From NCBI RefSeq assembly GCF_012844455.2, contig NZ_JABBCQ020000023.1, positions 1 to 43,003 of the forward strand: a stretch of DNA of 43,003 bases, written 5' to 3'. Positions 33,636 through 42,653 of this stretch are shown one piece after another. A program made the translations under genes and the position numbers. Numbering within the stretch: position 1 is the first letter of the stretch; each line of letters opens with the position of its first letter. The DNA comes from Comamonas suwonensis. GTDB taxonomy: Bacteria > Pseudomonadota > Gammaproteobacteria > Burkholderiales > Burkholderiaceae_C. The notes beneath the pieces were generated by a model, which saw only the letters and a program-made list of their open reading frames with translations, was not told the DNA's origin and did not search any database.

Positions 33636-34507
33636 ATGTCCATGCCAGAACCCACCCACATCTCCGCAGAATCTGCGCGTCGCATCACGATTGTCTCCGT
33701 CACAGGCTTGGCTGATGCAAAGGCCGCAGGCTGGGCACTGGCCTTGAGCCAGGCGCAAATGCCCGGCTGCAGGGCACTGCTGTGCAGTCCCGCCAGGCCC
33801 ACAGACTTGCCGCCCTCCGTGGAGCATCGCGCTATCGCTCCTATGGACTATCAAGGCTATAGCTGGTTCATGCTGTTCATGCTCTGGCGCGTGATCGAGA
33901 CCGAATTTGCGCTGGTCGTGCAAGACGATGGCTGGGTGCTGGATGGCCGCCTCTGGCGCGATGACTATCTGCATTACGACTACATTGGCGCGCCTGTGCA
34001 TCTGGCACGTGTCTATAGCCGTGATGGCGACTACTGGAGCCGTCGCTTTGAGTGGACATATGGCGTGCCAGACGGGCATCAGGCTGTGCCTGTGCTCAAT
34101 GGGGGGTTCAGTCTGCGCAGCCGCAAGCTGATGCGCGTGTTTGCTGAGAATCCAGCGCTGCGGGTGGAGGTTTCTGCGCCAGACTGGTTTTCCTAGTCGC
34201 GGTTGCAGTTTGGCTGGGCTGGCGATGTGCTCAATGAGGACGTGCAGCTCAGCGGTGTTTTACGCCCCTTGAGGTTGCGCTTGGTTTTGCGATTGAGCAT
34301 GCAAGCCCCTTGCACTCAGGTGCCGATGCATTGGGGATTTTTGGGCATCATTCGCGTAACCGGCAACTGGCCTCGCTGCACCCGCTGACAGTTCGCAGCC
34401 ATTGCTCACGTGCAGACATCGAAGCCATGTATGGCGAGCCTGACCTGATGCGGATGATGGAAGCGCGTGGCTACCAGATTCGCTATGCCGATCCAGGCAA
34501 CGCTTAA
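33636..34507 (+). pseudogene. DUF5672 family protein, disrupted
   Basis: The first 186 codons encode a DUF5672-like, glycosyltransferase-A-like product (FALVVQDDGWVLD, YDYIGAPVH, VLNGGFSLRS). A TAG at 34194-34196 then stops it. The same frame continues directly with FGWAGDVLNEDVQLSGVL, the expected next block of the family. Near 34260-34270 the frame must change to read TPLEVALGFAIEHASPLHSG and GHHSRNRQL through to the TAA at 34505-34507. One nonsense codon plus one frameshift, probably with some lost residues between, mark a decayed gene. The TAA interlocks with the stop of the convergent Na/Pi cotransporter (TTAA at 34504-34507). Confidence 0.8.
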
Positions 34508-36168
34508 CGCTGAGTGTCCGTAATCACAGGCTTCAAGCGATTCGGTGCCAGCGCCCCGGCCTGCTCCAGAATGGGATAGGCGACCGAGCACAGCAGGGAG
34601 TTGATGCGCTTCAAGTCGCTGATCATGTCGATATGCAGCGAGCTGGTTTCGATGCTGTTGACGGTGTGTTGCGACAGACGCTCCAGGTGGGTGGCGGAGT
34701 AGGCCAGCTCCAGGTCGCGAAAGCGTGCTTTTTCTTCCAGCAGCTTCTGCGCTTCACGCACATTGCCGTTGAGGAAGACGCTCATGGCCAAGCGCAGGTT
34801 ATCCAGCAGGTGCTGAGTCAGCTCGTGAATTTCCTGCATACCGGCTTGAGAGAACTTGCGGCCCTTTTTGATCTTTTTATCTTCCAGGTCCAGCAGCACG
34901 CGCTCGATGATGTCGCCGATCTGCTCCATATTGATGGTGAAGCTGATGATTTCCGTCCAGCGCTGACCTTCTCGCTCGTCCAGTTCGGCACGCGAGATCT
35001 TGGTCATGTAGTACTTGATGGCAGAGTACAAATCGTCCACCGTACCTTCCAGGTTGCGCACTTCTTCGGAGAGTTTGACGTCATCGGTCTCGGCCACTTT
35101 TTGCAGGCCGATCAGCATGGACTCGATCACGTCAGCCTGATGCAGTGACTCACGCACAGCGCAGGTAATGGCCAGTGATGGCGTGGAGAGCGCCGAAGGG
35201 TCCAGGTGGCGGGGCCGCAGCAGCGTAGAGGTGCTTTCATCCTCCGGTTTGGGCAGGATGGCCGTGACCCAGCGGGCAACGACCTGGGTCAGCCCAATAA
35301 AGCACAGGCTGTTGAAGATATTAAAGGCCAGGTGGAACATCACCACGTTCTGGCCGCCGTTGGGCAGGTAGACCTGCACGTATTGCGTCCATAGCCCGAT
35401 GAAGGGCGCAACAATGGCTACGCCCATGATCTTGAACAGCAGATTACCGATGGTGACCTGGCGCTCCTCGACGGCAGACTTGGCCGTGGTGATCGCTGCG
35501 ACCAGTCCGCTGCCCAGGTTGGCACCCAGTGTCAGGCCCAGCGCCACATCAATGGGAATGGCACCTGAGCTTGCCATGGCGGCAATCAGCAGCACCACGG
35601 CCAGGCTGGAATAGGACACCACGGCCAGCACGGCTCCTAGCAGCAGCTCCATGAAGAGATCGCTGCTAACGGAGGCCAGCAAGGTGCGAACGGCAGGCGC
35701 TTGCAGCAAGGGCTCGGTCGCCTCGACCACCAGACGCAGGGCCAGCAGCATCAGGCCCAGACCAATCAACACGCGGCCGATGCGACCGGGTTTCGAGTCT
35801 TTGCGCGTGATGTAGAGCAGCACGCCGACAAAAATAAACAGGGGGGACAGCCACGACAGATCGGCCGAGAACAGCACGGCCATCATGGCGGTGCCTACGT
35901 CTGCGCCGCGCATGACAGCAAGCGCTGATGGCAAGGAAATCAGGCCCTGACCCACGAAGGACGAGGTCATGAGCGATGTGGCTGTGCTGGACTGCACCAG
36001 AGCGGTGACACCCATGCCCGAGAGCGCTGCCGAAAAGCGGTTGCTCATGCTGCGAGCAAGAATGTTGCGCAGGTTTGCGCCAAAGACCTGCAGAACGCCG
36101 GTGCGAACCATCTGAGAGCCCCAGATCAACAGGGCAATGGCTGCTAAAAGATTCAATAAATGCTTCAT
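34504..36168 (-). CDS. Na+/phosphate cotransporter with PhoU-like domain
   Basis: A 554-residue protein of the NptA/YjbB type. Two Na/Pi-cotransporter repeats are marked by GVTALVQSSTATSLMTSSFV and by GLTLGANLGSGLVAAI, with about eight to nine membrane segments up to residue 310. A cytoplasmic PhoU-like helical domain follows at about 340-545. It would move phosphate with sodium; in some bacteria it exports excess phosphate. The start at 36168 (MKHLLNLL) puts the first membrane helix at the N-terminus; a 42-residue upstream extension in frame is judged non-coding. It stands alone, convergent with the DUF5672 pseudogene. Confidence 0.94.
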   Translation of the reverse strand: MKHLLNLLAAIALLIWGSQMVRTGVLQVFGANLRNILARSMSNRFSAALSGMGVTALVQSSTATSLMTSSFVGQGLISLPSALAVMRGADVGTAMMAVLFSADLSWLSPLFIFVGVLLYITRKDSKPGRIGRVLIGLGLMLLALRLVVEATEPLLQAPAVRTLLASVSSDLFMELLLGAVLAVVSYSSLAVVLLIAAMASSGAIPIDVALGLTLGANLGSGLVAAITTAKSAVEERQVTIGNLLFKIMGVAIVAPFIGLWTQYVQVYLPNGGQNVVMFHLAFNIFNSLCFIGLTQVVARWVTAILPKPEDESTSTLLRPRHLDPSALSTPSLAITCAVRESLHQADVIESMLIGLQKVAETDDVKLSEEVRNLEGTVDDLYSAIKYYMTKISRAELDEREGQRWTEIISFTINMEQIGDIIERVLLDLEDKKIKKGRKFSQAGMQEIHELTQHLLDNLRLAMSVFLNGNVREAQKLLEEKARFRDLELAYSATHLERLSQHTVNSIETSSLHIDMISDLKRINSLLCSVAYPILEQAGALAPNRLKPVITDTQR

Positions 36169-36196
36169 GTTCTGCCCGCGGAGGAGCGATCTAATA

Positions 36197-36214
36197 TACC
36201 CCTGAGAAGGGGTA
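36197..36214. promoter_or_regulatory. Inverted repeat TACCCC-N6-GGGGTA upstream of Na/Pi cotransporter
   Basis: Perfect 6-bp arms lie 29 bases upstream of the minus-strand start codon, overlapping a TATATT-like -10 sequence on that strand. The position suits an operator or an mRNA leader hairpin. No regulator is assigned. Confidence 0.35.
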
Positions 36215-36378
36215 GTCTGCTTGGATTGACTTGTGTTAACGCACAAACAAGTGCGAAATAAAGAACACAATAGAACAAAAGCGAACGGTTTCAAACATCG
36301 TTTTCACGGATGAAGCAGACTGAATCTCTCCCGAGTCTTGTGACATTGCTTGTATAAGCCGCTACGAAAAGGTGCTTC

Positions 36379-36465
36379 ATGATTCCTGGTGCAGGGGGCG
36401 CAGCAGCCGCAGGTTTTTTGTTGATGGTTCTGGCTGCGCTATTAGGCGCTTTCTTGCTGTCATAG
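36379..36465 (+). CDS. 28-codon membrane peptide, or amber-truncated start of the next gene
   Basis: ATG at 36379 has a good ribosome site (AAAAGG, 36367-36372, six bases away). It encodes MIPGAGGAAAAG, then a single strongly hydrophobic helix (LLMVLAALLGAFLLS), and stops at TAG (36463-36465). The same frame continues without another stop through WGWRLWHARR into the hypothetical protein at 36520. Two readings are possible: a genuine small membrane protein, or the first helix of a longer protein cut by a nonsense change. Confidence 0.5.
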   Translation: MIPGAGGAAAAGFLLMVLAALLGAFLLS

Positions 36466-36519
36466 TGGGGCTGGCGGCTGTGGCACGCGCGGCGCGGTAC
36501 GCCCAGGCCGCCGCTGGCG

Positions 36520-37101
36520 GTGTGGCAATGGATTGCGGCCGTGGTCTTGTCCGTGCTACCCATATCGACAGGGGTGATGCTGGTGCAGATGGAGTTGAGC
36601 CAGCGCTATGGCGATGCGCAGATAGCCGAGCAGGAGCGGCTGATGCACATCACGCTGACTCGCGCTGTGGTCTGGGGTGATATCACCTTGCCGGCGGGCA
36701 GTCATGTGTATCGCGATATGCCGGCAGGCGGTGTGGAGCGTGCTGACGGTCAGCCCGATCTGCGCACGGTGCAGGACATTCGCTTTCCCGTGCCGGTAGA
36801 ACTGGGCGGGCTATGGGTCAATGCCCTGAGCCTGACGGGCCAGCTGACTCTGGAGTTGTCCAGGCCGCAGCAGTTTGCGGCGCATAAGGGGCGACCTGCC
36901 GAGGATTGTGCGGCGGGGTATATGGTGCAGTTCAATGCCAGGCAGGAGCGTGACCCCTTCGTCATCCCTGAGAAAGCACAGACGCTGGCGCTGGCCGATT
37001 GGGTGCTGGATACCTGCTATCAAACCCATCCCATTTCGGTGCGCTGCTGGAAGGATGGACAACTGGTCTGGGCCGATGTCCCTGAGTATGAACCTCAGTA
37101 A
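36520..37101 (+). CDS. Hypothetical single-pass membrane protein
   Basis: Not recognised. The 193-residue reading frame starts at a GTG with no clear ribosome site and begins inside a membrane helix (WIAAVVLSVLPISTGVMLVQ). An extracytoplasmic domain of about 165 residues follows; it has two Cys in the last third (DTCYQTHPISVRCWKDG) that could form a disulphide, and one more in PAEDCAAGY. The poor start and the well-placed ATG 141 bases upstream in the same frame suggest that the true gene begins at 36379 and is interrupted by one TAG. A terminator follows at once. Confidence 0.6.
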   Translation: MWQWIAAVVLSVLPISTGVMLVQMELSQRYGDAQIAEQERLMHITLTRAVVWGDITLPAGSHVYRDMPAGGVERADGQPDLRTVQDIRFPVPVELGGLWVNALSLTGQLTLELSRPQQFAAHKGRPAEDCAAGYMVQFNARQERDPFVIPEKAQTLALADWVLDTCYQTHPISVRCWKDGQLVWADVPEYEPQ

Positions 37102-37136
37102 AAAAGCCGCAGACCCAGAGGTTTGCGGCTTTTAAA
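37102..37136 (+). terminator. Rho-independent terminator after the hypothetical membrane protein
   Basis: AAAAGCCGCA (37102-37111) pairs with TGCGGCTTTT (37124-37133) around a 12-base loop. The arms end in A and T runs, so it can act in both directions and may also end the convergent lspA transcript. Confidence 0.85.
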
Positions 37137-37178
37137 AAGATAGCGGTTTGCGCTTATTGGGCGCTGGCTTGGCCTTTC

Positions 37179-37691
37179 TCAGGCTTGATTCTTGGCGCGT
37201 CTGGCGCGCAAGATTTCATCCAGAATCAGCAAAACAGCGCCTAGCGTGATGGCCATATCTGCCACATTGAAGGCCGGAAAGTGACTGCGGCCCCAGAAGA
37301 AGTCCAGAAAGTCCACCACATAGCCGTGCTGCAGGCGGTCCACCACGTTGCCAATGGCACCGCCCAGAATGCTGGACAGCGACAGGCAGAACATTTTTTC
37401 ATTGGGGTTCTTGCGCAACTGCCAGACGATGAGCACGGTAGCGACGACGCCAATGCCCACAAACAACCAGCGCTGCCAGCCGCTGCCATCGGCCAGAAAG
37501 GAGAAGGCTGCGCCCGTGTTGTGCGCACGCACGATGTTGAAGAAGCTGGTGATGGGCGTCCAGTCCCCCAGCTGGTAATGGGCCAGGATGATCTGCTTGG
37601 TGATCTGGTCCACGCCGATGATGACAAGCGCCCACAAAAGCCAGGGCCAGATTCGGCCAAAGCCTGCGGAAGATGTCTGGGTGTTGCTCAT
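37179..37691 (-). CDS. lspA: Signal peptidase II (prolipoprotein signal peptidase)
   Basis: A 170-residue inner-membrane aspartyl protease that removes the signal peptide from lipid-modified prolipoproteins. Four hydrophobic segments are present. The catalytic Asp residues are D118 in GNVVDR and D145 in FNVADMAI, with the conserved NTGAAFSFL region between the first two helices. It follows ileS on the same strand, with a 117-bp gap containing hairpins. The ribF-ileS-lspA order is widely conserved. Confidence 0.97.
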   Translation of the reverse strand: MSNTQTSSAGFGRIWPWLLWALVIIGVDQITKQIILAHYQLGDWTPITSFFNIVRAHNTGAAFSFLADGSGWQRWLFVGIGVVATVLIVWQLRKNPNEKMFCLSLSSILGGAIGNVVDRLQHGYVVDFLDFFWGRSHFPAFNVADMAITLGAVLLILDEILRARRAKNQA

Positions 37692-37744
37692 GACAGCTCT
37701 TTGCTAATGATTTTTGATAGCGGATGGCGCCTGATTTAAAAAGG

Positions 37745-37790
37745 TTTCAGCGTTATTTGATGCTGAAAGATTCTGCCAGCAGGCGCTGGC
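37745..37790. repeat. Pair of hairpins between ileS and lspA
   Basis: TTTCAGC (37745-37751) pairs with GCTGAAA (37762-37768), and GCCAGC (37775-37780) pairs with GCTGGC (37785-37790). On the minus strand the first hairpin is followed by CCTTTTT, so it could act as a partial terminator or attenuator between ileS and lspA. The neighbouring TTTTTGATAGCGGATGGCGC words resemble the window's intergenic repeat family. Confidence 0.45.
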
Positions 37791-37808
37791 AGCTCACTTT
37801 TTAAAGGC

Positions 37809-40664
37809 TTAGGCCTTGGTGCGCACTTCACCATCGCCATGCAGATTGCTGTCGCAACGGCCGCACAGGGTGGGGTGCTCGGGGTTCACACCCACGTCTT
37901 CGCGGTAGTGCCAGCAGCGCTCGCATTTGGCGTTCTCGCTCACCTTCACCGTAGTCTGCAATGCATCGCCAGCCACCGCGTTGGCGGCGGAGGTGATGAA
38001 GACAAACTTCAGGTCATCCGCCAGCGATTGCAGCAAAGCCAGGTCTTCGGGCTGTGCGGACAGCGTGATTTCGGCCTGCAGGGACGAGCCCAGCTTGCCA
38101 TCGGCGCGCACGTTCTCGATGTCCTTGTTGACCACGTTGCGGATTTCGCACAGACGCGTCCACTTGGCCAGCAGGGCTTCGTCGCCTTCGGGCAGGTCGG
38201 TGAACTTCTCCAGAAAGATGGTTTCGCCGGTGCCAAAAATCTTCCATGCCTCTTCGGCGGTGAAGGACAGGAATGGTGCCATCCAGCGCAGCAGCGCGTG
38301 GGTGATCTGGTGCAGCGCGGTCTGGGCCGAGCGGCGGGCCAGGCTCTTGGGCGCGCTGGTGTACAGACGATCCTTGAGCACGTCCAGGTAGAAGCCGCCC
38401 AGATCTTCCGAGCAGAACAGCTGAATCTTGGCCACCACGGGGTGGAACTCATAGACCTGATAGTGGCCGATGATTTCCTTTTGCAGTTGCGCCGCACGAG
38501 CCAGCGCGTACTGGTCGATTTCCAGCATGTCGCCATAGGCCACGGCATCGGTGGTCACGTCAAAGTCGCTGACGTTGGCCAGCAAGAAACGCAGCGTGTT
38601 GCGGATGCGGCGGTAGCCGTCCACCACGCGGGCCAGGATCTTGTCGTCGATGCCCAGATCGCCCGAGTAATCGGTGGCCGCCACCCACAGGCGGATGATT
38701 TCAGCGCCCATCTTGTTGCTGACGTCTTGCGGTGCCACGGTGTTGCCCACGGACTTGGACATCTTCTTGCCCTGACCGTCCACCGTGAAACCATGGGTCA
38801 GCAGGCCCTTGTACGGGGCGCGGCCAAAGATGGCCGAGGCCAGCAGCAGCGAAGAGTGGAACCAGCCGCGGTGCTGATCGTGACCTTCCAGGTACAGGTC
38901 GGCTTCGGGGCCCTGGTCGTGGTGCATGTCGTTGTGCGTGCCGCGCATCACATGCCAGAAAGTGCTGCCAGAGTCGAACCAGACCTCCAGAATGTCGGTG
39001 CTCTTGGTGTATTGCTTGGCTTCTTCAGCGCCCAGGATTTCTTCGGTGGTCACGCGGCTCCAGGCCTCGATGCCGCCTTGCTCGATCATGTCGGCCGCCT
39101 GGTCGATGATCTCCATGGTGCGCGGGTGCAGCGCGCCCGTGTCCACATGCAGGAAGAAGGGGATGGGCACGCCCCACGAGCGCTGGCGCGAGATGCACCA
39201 GTCGGGACGACCGGCGATCATGGCGCGCAGGCGGTCCTGACCGTTTTCAGGGTAGAAGCTGGTCTGCTCGATGGCTTCCAGCGCGATCTGGCGCAGAGTC
39301 TTTTCGGGCTTCTGGGCGGGATCGGTGAACACGCCTTCGCCTTCATCCATGCGGATGAACCACTGCGCTGCAGCGCGGTAGATGACGGGCGTCTTGTGGC
39401 GCCAGCAATGGGGGTAGCTGTGCTCCAGGCTGGTGGTGTCCATCAGGCGGTTGGCGACCTTCAGCGCATCCAGAATGACGGGCACAGCTTTCCAGATGTA
39501 CTGGCCGCCGAACATGGGCAGATCGGCTGCGTACACGCCGTTGCCCTGCACGGGGTTCAGGATGTCCTTGTAGTCCATGCCGTTGCTGATGCAGGAGTTG
39601 AAGTCATCCACGCCATAGGCAGGAGCCGAGTGCACGATACCGGTACCGTCGTCGGCCGTGGCGTAGTCGGCCAGGTACACGGGCGAGATACGGTCAAAAC
39701 CCTTGTCCACATGGGCCAGCGGGTGCTTGAAGGGCATGTGATCCAGCGCCTTGCCTTGGGCGGTGGCGACCACGGTGCCTTCCAGCTTCCAGCGGGCCAG
39801 GCATTTTTCGACCAGAGCGGAAGCCACGATCAGCAGGCCGCGCTCGGTATCGACCAGACTGTATTCCAGATCGGGGTTGACGTTCAGCGCCTGATTGGCG
39901 GGGATGGTCCAGGCCGTGGTCGTCCAGATGACGATGAAGGCTTGCTTGTTCAGCTGGGGCAGGCCAAAGGCTGCGGCCAGCTTGGCAGGCTCGGCAGCGG
40001 GGAACATCACGTCCAGAGTCTGGCTTTGCTTGTCCTGGTATTCGATTTCGAATTCGGCCAGTGACGAGGCGCAGTCAAAGCACCAGTACACGGGCTTCAG
40101 GCCGCGGTAGACAAAGCCACGCTCCATCACCTTCTTCAAGGCGCGCAACTCCAGCGCCTCGTTGGCGTAGTTCATGGTCTTGTAGGGGTTGTTCCAGTCG
40201 CCCAGCACGCCCAGACGCTTGAAGTCCACCATTTGCTGCTCGATTTGCTCGGTGGCAAAGGCGCGGCTCTTGGCCTGCATCTCGTCGCGGGGCAGGTTGC
40301 GGCCATGCAGTTTTTCGATGGCGTTTTCGATGGGCAGGCCGTGGCAGTCCCAGCCGGGCACATAGCGTGCATCAAAACCTTCCAGTTGGCGGCTCTTGAC
40401 GATCATGTCCTTCAAGATCTTGTTCACGGCATGGCCGATGTGGATCTTGCCGTTGGCGTAGGGAGGGCCGTCATGCAAGATGAACATAGGCGTGCCCTTG
40501 CGTGCCACGCGAAGCTTTTGATAGGTGCCTTGCTCGTCCCATTCCTTGGCCCACGCCGGCTCGCGCTTGGGCAGGTCGCCGCGCATGGGGAAAGGGGTGT
40601 CGGGCATGTTCAGCGTGCTGCGATAGACAGACGCTTCGGGCTTGTTGGACTTCGAATCAGACAT
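37809..40664 (-). CDS. ileS: Isoleucine--tRNA ligase
   Basis: A 951-residue class I synthetase that charges tRNA-Ile and edits mischarged valine. HIGH is at residues 75-78 ([12 protein letters not shown]), the editing-domain landmark [12 protein letters not shown](V/T)DDF is present as [16 protein letters not shown], and KMSKS is present as [10 protein letters not shown]. The C-terminal zinc knuckle is [10 protein letters not shown] with CGRCDSN. The start at 40664 (MSDSKSNK) follows an AAGG ribosome site, and the 67-residue upstream extension is not family-like. It is 106 bases downstream of ribF in the conserved ribF-ileS-lspA cluster. Confidence 0.98.
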   Translation of the reverse strand: MSDSKSNKPEASVYRSTLNMPDTPFPMRGDLPKREPAWAKEWDEQGTYQKLRVARKGTPMFILHDGPPYANGKIHIGHAVNKILKDMIVKSRQLEGFDARYVPGWDCHGLPIENAIEKLHGRNLPRDEMQAKSRAFATEQIEQQMVDFKRLGVLGDWNNPYKTMNYANEALELRALKKVMERGFVYRGLKPVYWCFDCASSLAEFEIEYQDKQSQTLDVMFPAAEPAKLAAAFGLPQLNKQAFIVIWTTTAWTIPANQALNVNPDLEYSLVDTERGLLIVASALVEKCLARWKLEGTVVATAQGKALDHMPFKHPLAHVDKGFDRISPVYLADYATADDGTGIVHSAPAYGVDDFNSCISNGMDYKDILNPVQGNGVYAADLPMFGGQYIWKAVPVILDALKVANRLMDTTSLEHSYPHCWRHKTPVIYRAAAQWFIRMDEGEGVFTDPAQKPEKTLRQIALEAIEQTSFYPENGQDRLRAMIAGRPDWCISRQRSWGVPIPFFLHVDTGALHPRTMEIIDQAADMIEQGGIEAWSRVTTEEILGAEEAKQYTKSTDILEVWFDSGSTFWHVMRGTHNDMHHDQGPEADLYLEGHDQHRGWFHSSLLLASAIFGRAPYKGLLTHGFTVDGQGKKMSKSVGNTVAPQDVSNKMGAEIIRLWVAATDYSGDLGIDDKILARVVDGYRRIRNTLRFLLANVSDFDVTTDAVAYGDMLEIDQYALARAAQLQKEIIGHYQVYEFHPVVAKIQLFCSEDLGGFYLDVLKDRLYTSAPKSLARRSAQTALHQITHALLRWMAPFLSFTAEEAWKIFGTGETIFLEKFTDLPEGDEALLAKWTRLCEIRNVVNKDIENVRADGKLGSSLQAEITLSAQPEDLALLQSLADDLKFVFITSAANAVAGDALQTTVKVSENAKCERCWHYREDVGVNPEHPTLCGRCDSNLHGDGEVRTKA

Positions 40665-40770
40665 GGGAAACCTTGAGAGCAATACTGGGCCCGGGCAGGG
40701 TTGCCTGGGCGTGAATGATGAGGTGAGCGCCAGATGCGCTGCCGCGCCTATGGCGTGCGAGCAGCGAGCG

Positions 40771-41832
40771 TCAAATTCGGTCGCGCGTGGTCTGGCGACG
40801 AGTCTCTGTGTGTGCAGAAGTATGAGACGGCGTGTGGCCGGAGGCGAAAAACGCGTGCGCGTCATCGCAGTCCTTGGCGATGCCTGCCGTCAGGGCATCG
40901 AGACTGTCATACTTCAGCTCGTCGTGCAGTTTGTGCAGAAGTTCCACGCGGATGATTTTACCGTAGGCACCTTCCCCTCCCAGCTGTGCGGGCCAATCAA
41001 AACAGTGGGTCTCCAGCAGCACGCGTCCGCCGTTGATGTCATTGGGGTCCAGAGAAGGGCGCACGCCCAGGTTGGCGACACCGCGCAGCGGCTGGTCCGA
41101 CAGTCCATGCACCAGCACCGCAAAAATACCGCTGGCCGCGGGTTTCCAGTGGTCAAAGCGCAGGTTCAGGGTGCGAAAACCGTCATTGGCACCGTCTTGG
41201 GATTCGGCCAGTTTGCGGCCCAGTTTGCGGCCGTGAACCACATGGCCCGATATTCTGTACGGGTGGCCCAGCAACTTGGCGGCCTGCTGCATATCTCCGG
41301 CAGCCAGGGCTGCCCGCACCTCGGTGCTGGAGACGCGCAGGCCGTGGACTTCATAGCTGTTCATGCGCGCCACATCAAAGCCCAGAGCCTGCCCAGCGTT
41401 GTCCAGCATGGCGTAGTCGCCGGCACGCTTGTTGCCAAAGCGGAAATCATCGCCCACGAGTACGTATCTGGCACCCAGACCAGAAATCAGTACATCCTGA
41501 ATAAAGTCTTCGGGGCGCTGGCTGGCCAGAGACTCGTTGAAGGGCAGGATCACGACCTGATCGACGCCGCAAATCTCCAGCTGACTGAGCTTGTCGCGCA
41601 GCGTGCCCACGCGCGCCGGTGCCAGATCGGGCTTGCCCAGTTTTTGTGCAAAGTAGTCACGCGGGTGCGGCTCAAAGGTCATCGCGCAGCTGGGAATACC
41701 ACGCTGGGCGGCTTCTGCCTTGAGCAGGCCGAGCATGGCTTGATGTCCCCGGTGCACACCATCAAAATTGCCAATGGTCACGGCGCAGGCGGGGGCCAGT
41801 CCGGGATGATTTATACCGCGAAAAATCTTCAT
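40771..41832 (-). CDS. ribF: Bifunctional riboflavin kinase / FAD synthetase
   Basis: A 353-residue enzyme that converts riboflavin to FMN and FMN to FAD. The N-terminal adenylyltransferase domain has [13 protein letters not shown] and [10 protein letters not shown]. The C-terminal kinase domain has [32 protein letters not shown] and [16 protein letters not shown]. The family's GxPTxNL region is altered: about nine extra residues (AESQDGAND) sit between GRKLGRKL and GFRTLNLRF. This may be a lineage-specific loop. The C-terminus has a His/Thr-rich tail of about 20 residues. First gene of the ribF-ileS-lspA cluster. Confidence 0.96.
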   Translation of the reverse strand: MKIFRGINHPGLAPACAVTIGNFDGVHRGHQAMLGLLKAEAAQRGIPSCAMTFEPHPRDYFAQKLGKPDLAPARVGTLRDKLSQLEICGVDQVVILPFNESLASQRPEDFIQDVLISGLGARYVLVGDDFRFGNKRAGDYAMLDNAGQALGFDVARMNSYEVHGLRVSSTEVRAALAAGDMQQAAKLLGHPYRISGHVVHGRKLGRKLAESQDGANDGFRTLNLRFDHWKPAASGIFAVLVHGLSDQPLRGVANLGVRPSLDPNDINGGRVLLETHCFDWPAQLGGEGAYGKIIRVELLHKLHDELKYDSLDALTAGIAKDCDDAHAFFASGHTPSHTSAHTETRRQTTRDRI

Positions 41833-41922
41833 GGGCTGCTTTGTTATTTGTAGCAGCTAGCGCCTATGCGTGCGGCGCAAGCCGTCTATTTGACATAATT
41901 TCAGAGTATATTGCTTCAATGA

Positions 41923-41943
41923 ATGCAGCTGGGGAGGCTGCAT
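41923..41943 (+). other. Leader hairpin upstream of HNH endonuclease gene
   Basis: ATGCAGC (41923-41929) pairs with GCTGCAT (41937-41943), with a 7-base G-rich loop. It lies 70 bases before the GTG start. A TTGACA (41890-41895) and a TATATT (41907-41912) lie upstream, but 11 bases apart, too close for a normal sigma-70 promoter. Confidence 0.4.
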
Positions 41944-42001
41944 AGCTCTGCTGAAAAGCGCCAAGACGCTTGTCCGTTTTCTGTGGTCGATCTGACTGAC
42001 T

Positions 42002-42006
42002 GGAGG
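42002..42006 (+). promoter_or_regulatory. Strong ribosome binding site fixing a GTG start
   Basis: GGAGG at 42002-42006 is six bases upstream of the GTG at 42013. This decides the start of the HNH gene in favour of GTG over an in-frame codon 90 bases earlier that has no ribosome site. Confidence 0.8.
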
Positions 42007-42012
42007 CGTGTT

Positions 42013-42570
42013 GTGAAAGTCTTGAAGCTGACAGCCCAGGGGCTGCCGCAGTCCTGGGTAACGCTGGAGCAAGCGGCGCTGCACTATGCAGCTGAAGATG
42101 TGCGCTGGGAAGCCGGTGCCGAAATCGCCTGCTTTCGGGGTGGCCACAATGCGGTGACCGGCAAGCAGTCAGTCATTCACATCAACTCCATCATTGGCAC
42201 CAAGGGCATGCCGAATATCAACCCGCACGAGTTGCTGCCGGGTCTGACCAACGGCAAGCTCTTTACGCGTGACCACTGCGTCTGCGCCTATTGCGGGCGC
42301 CAGTTCCATGAGGGCGACCTGACGCGCGAGCATATTCTTCCCGCCAGTGCCGGCGGCCAGAACACTTGGATGAATCTGGTCACTGCCTGCCGTTCCTGTA
42401 ATCACCGCAAGGGTGCTAGAACGCCCGAGCAGGCGCGCATGCCGCTGCTCTACACTCCCTACACCCCGACGTTGTGGGAAGACTTCATTTTGAGAAACCG
42501 CCGCATTCTGGCCGACCAGATGGAATTCCTCGTCGCCCACGTGCCGCGCGGATCACGCTGGCGCAGTTGA
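42013..42570 (+). CDS. HNH endonuclease family protein
   Basis: The 185-residue protein (MKVLKLTAQGLPQSW...) has an HNH nuclease domain in its second half. A CxxC pair (CAYCG) is followed by LTREHILPASAGG, with the His of the HNH core, then NLVTACRSCNHRKGAR, with the second Cys pair, Asn and His. The N-terminal half is a conserved beta-rich region typical of this Burkholderiales group. HNH proteins cut DNA; this solitary, conserved form has no adjacent restriction or phage gene, so a housekeeping role is possible. The GTG start is set by the strong GGAGG upstream. Confidence 0.9.
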   Translation: MKVLKLTAQGLPQSWVTLEQAALHYAAEDVRWEAGAEIACFRGGHNAVTGKQSVIHINSIIGTKGMPNINPHELLPGLTNGKLFTRDHCVCAYCGRQFHEGDLTREHILPASAGGQNTWMNLVTACRSCNHRKGARTPEQARMPLLYTPYTPTLWEDFILRNRRILADQMEFLVAHVPRGSRWRS

Positions 42571-42653
42571 GCAAGATAGTGGGAGTTTGCTGCGCTGGCT
42601 GAAAGCTCCCGGGGTCTGTGATTGAATTGGGGTTTATACCTATCTAGGTTTTC

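Noticed and set aside
37839..40064. A 741-codon open frame on the plus strand opposite ileS
   Set aside because: It is exactly antisense to a certain ileS gene, has low-complexity His/Gly/Val-rich content and no recognisable domain; long antisense frames are common in GC-rich DNA.
41890..41912. Sigma-70 promoter from TTGACA and TATATT upstream of the HNH gene
   Set aside because: The two hexamers are only 11 bases apart, too close for a normal promoter; kept only as a note.
41919..41945. Eight-codon leader peptide before the HNH gene
   Set aside because: It has no ribosome binding site and overlaps the hairpin arms, so it is probably chance.
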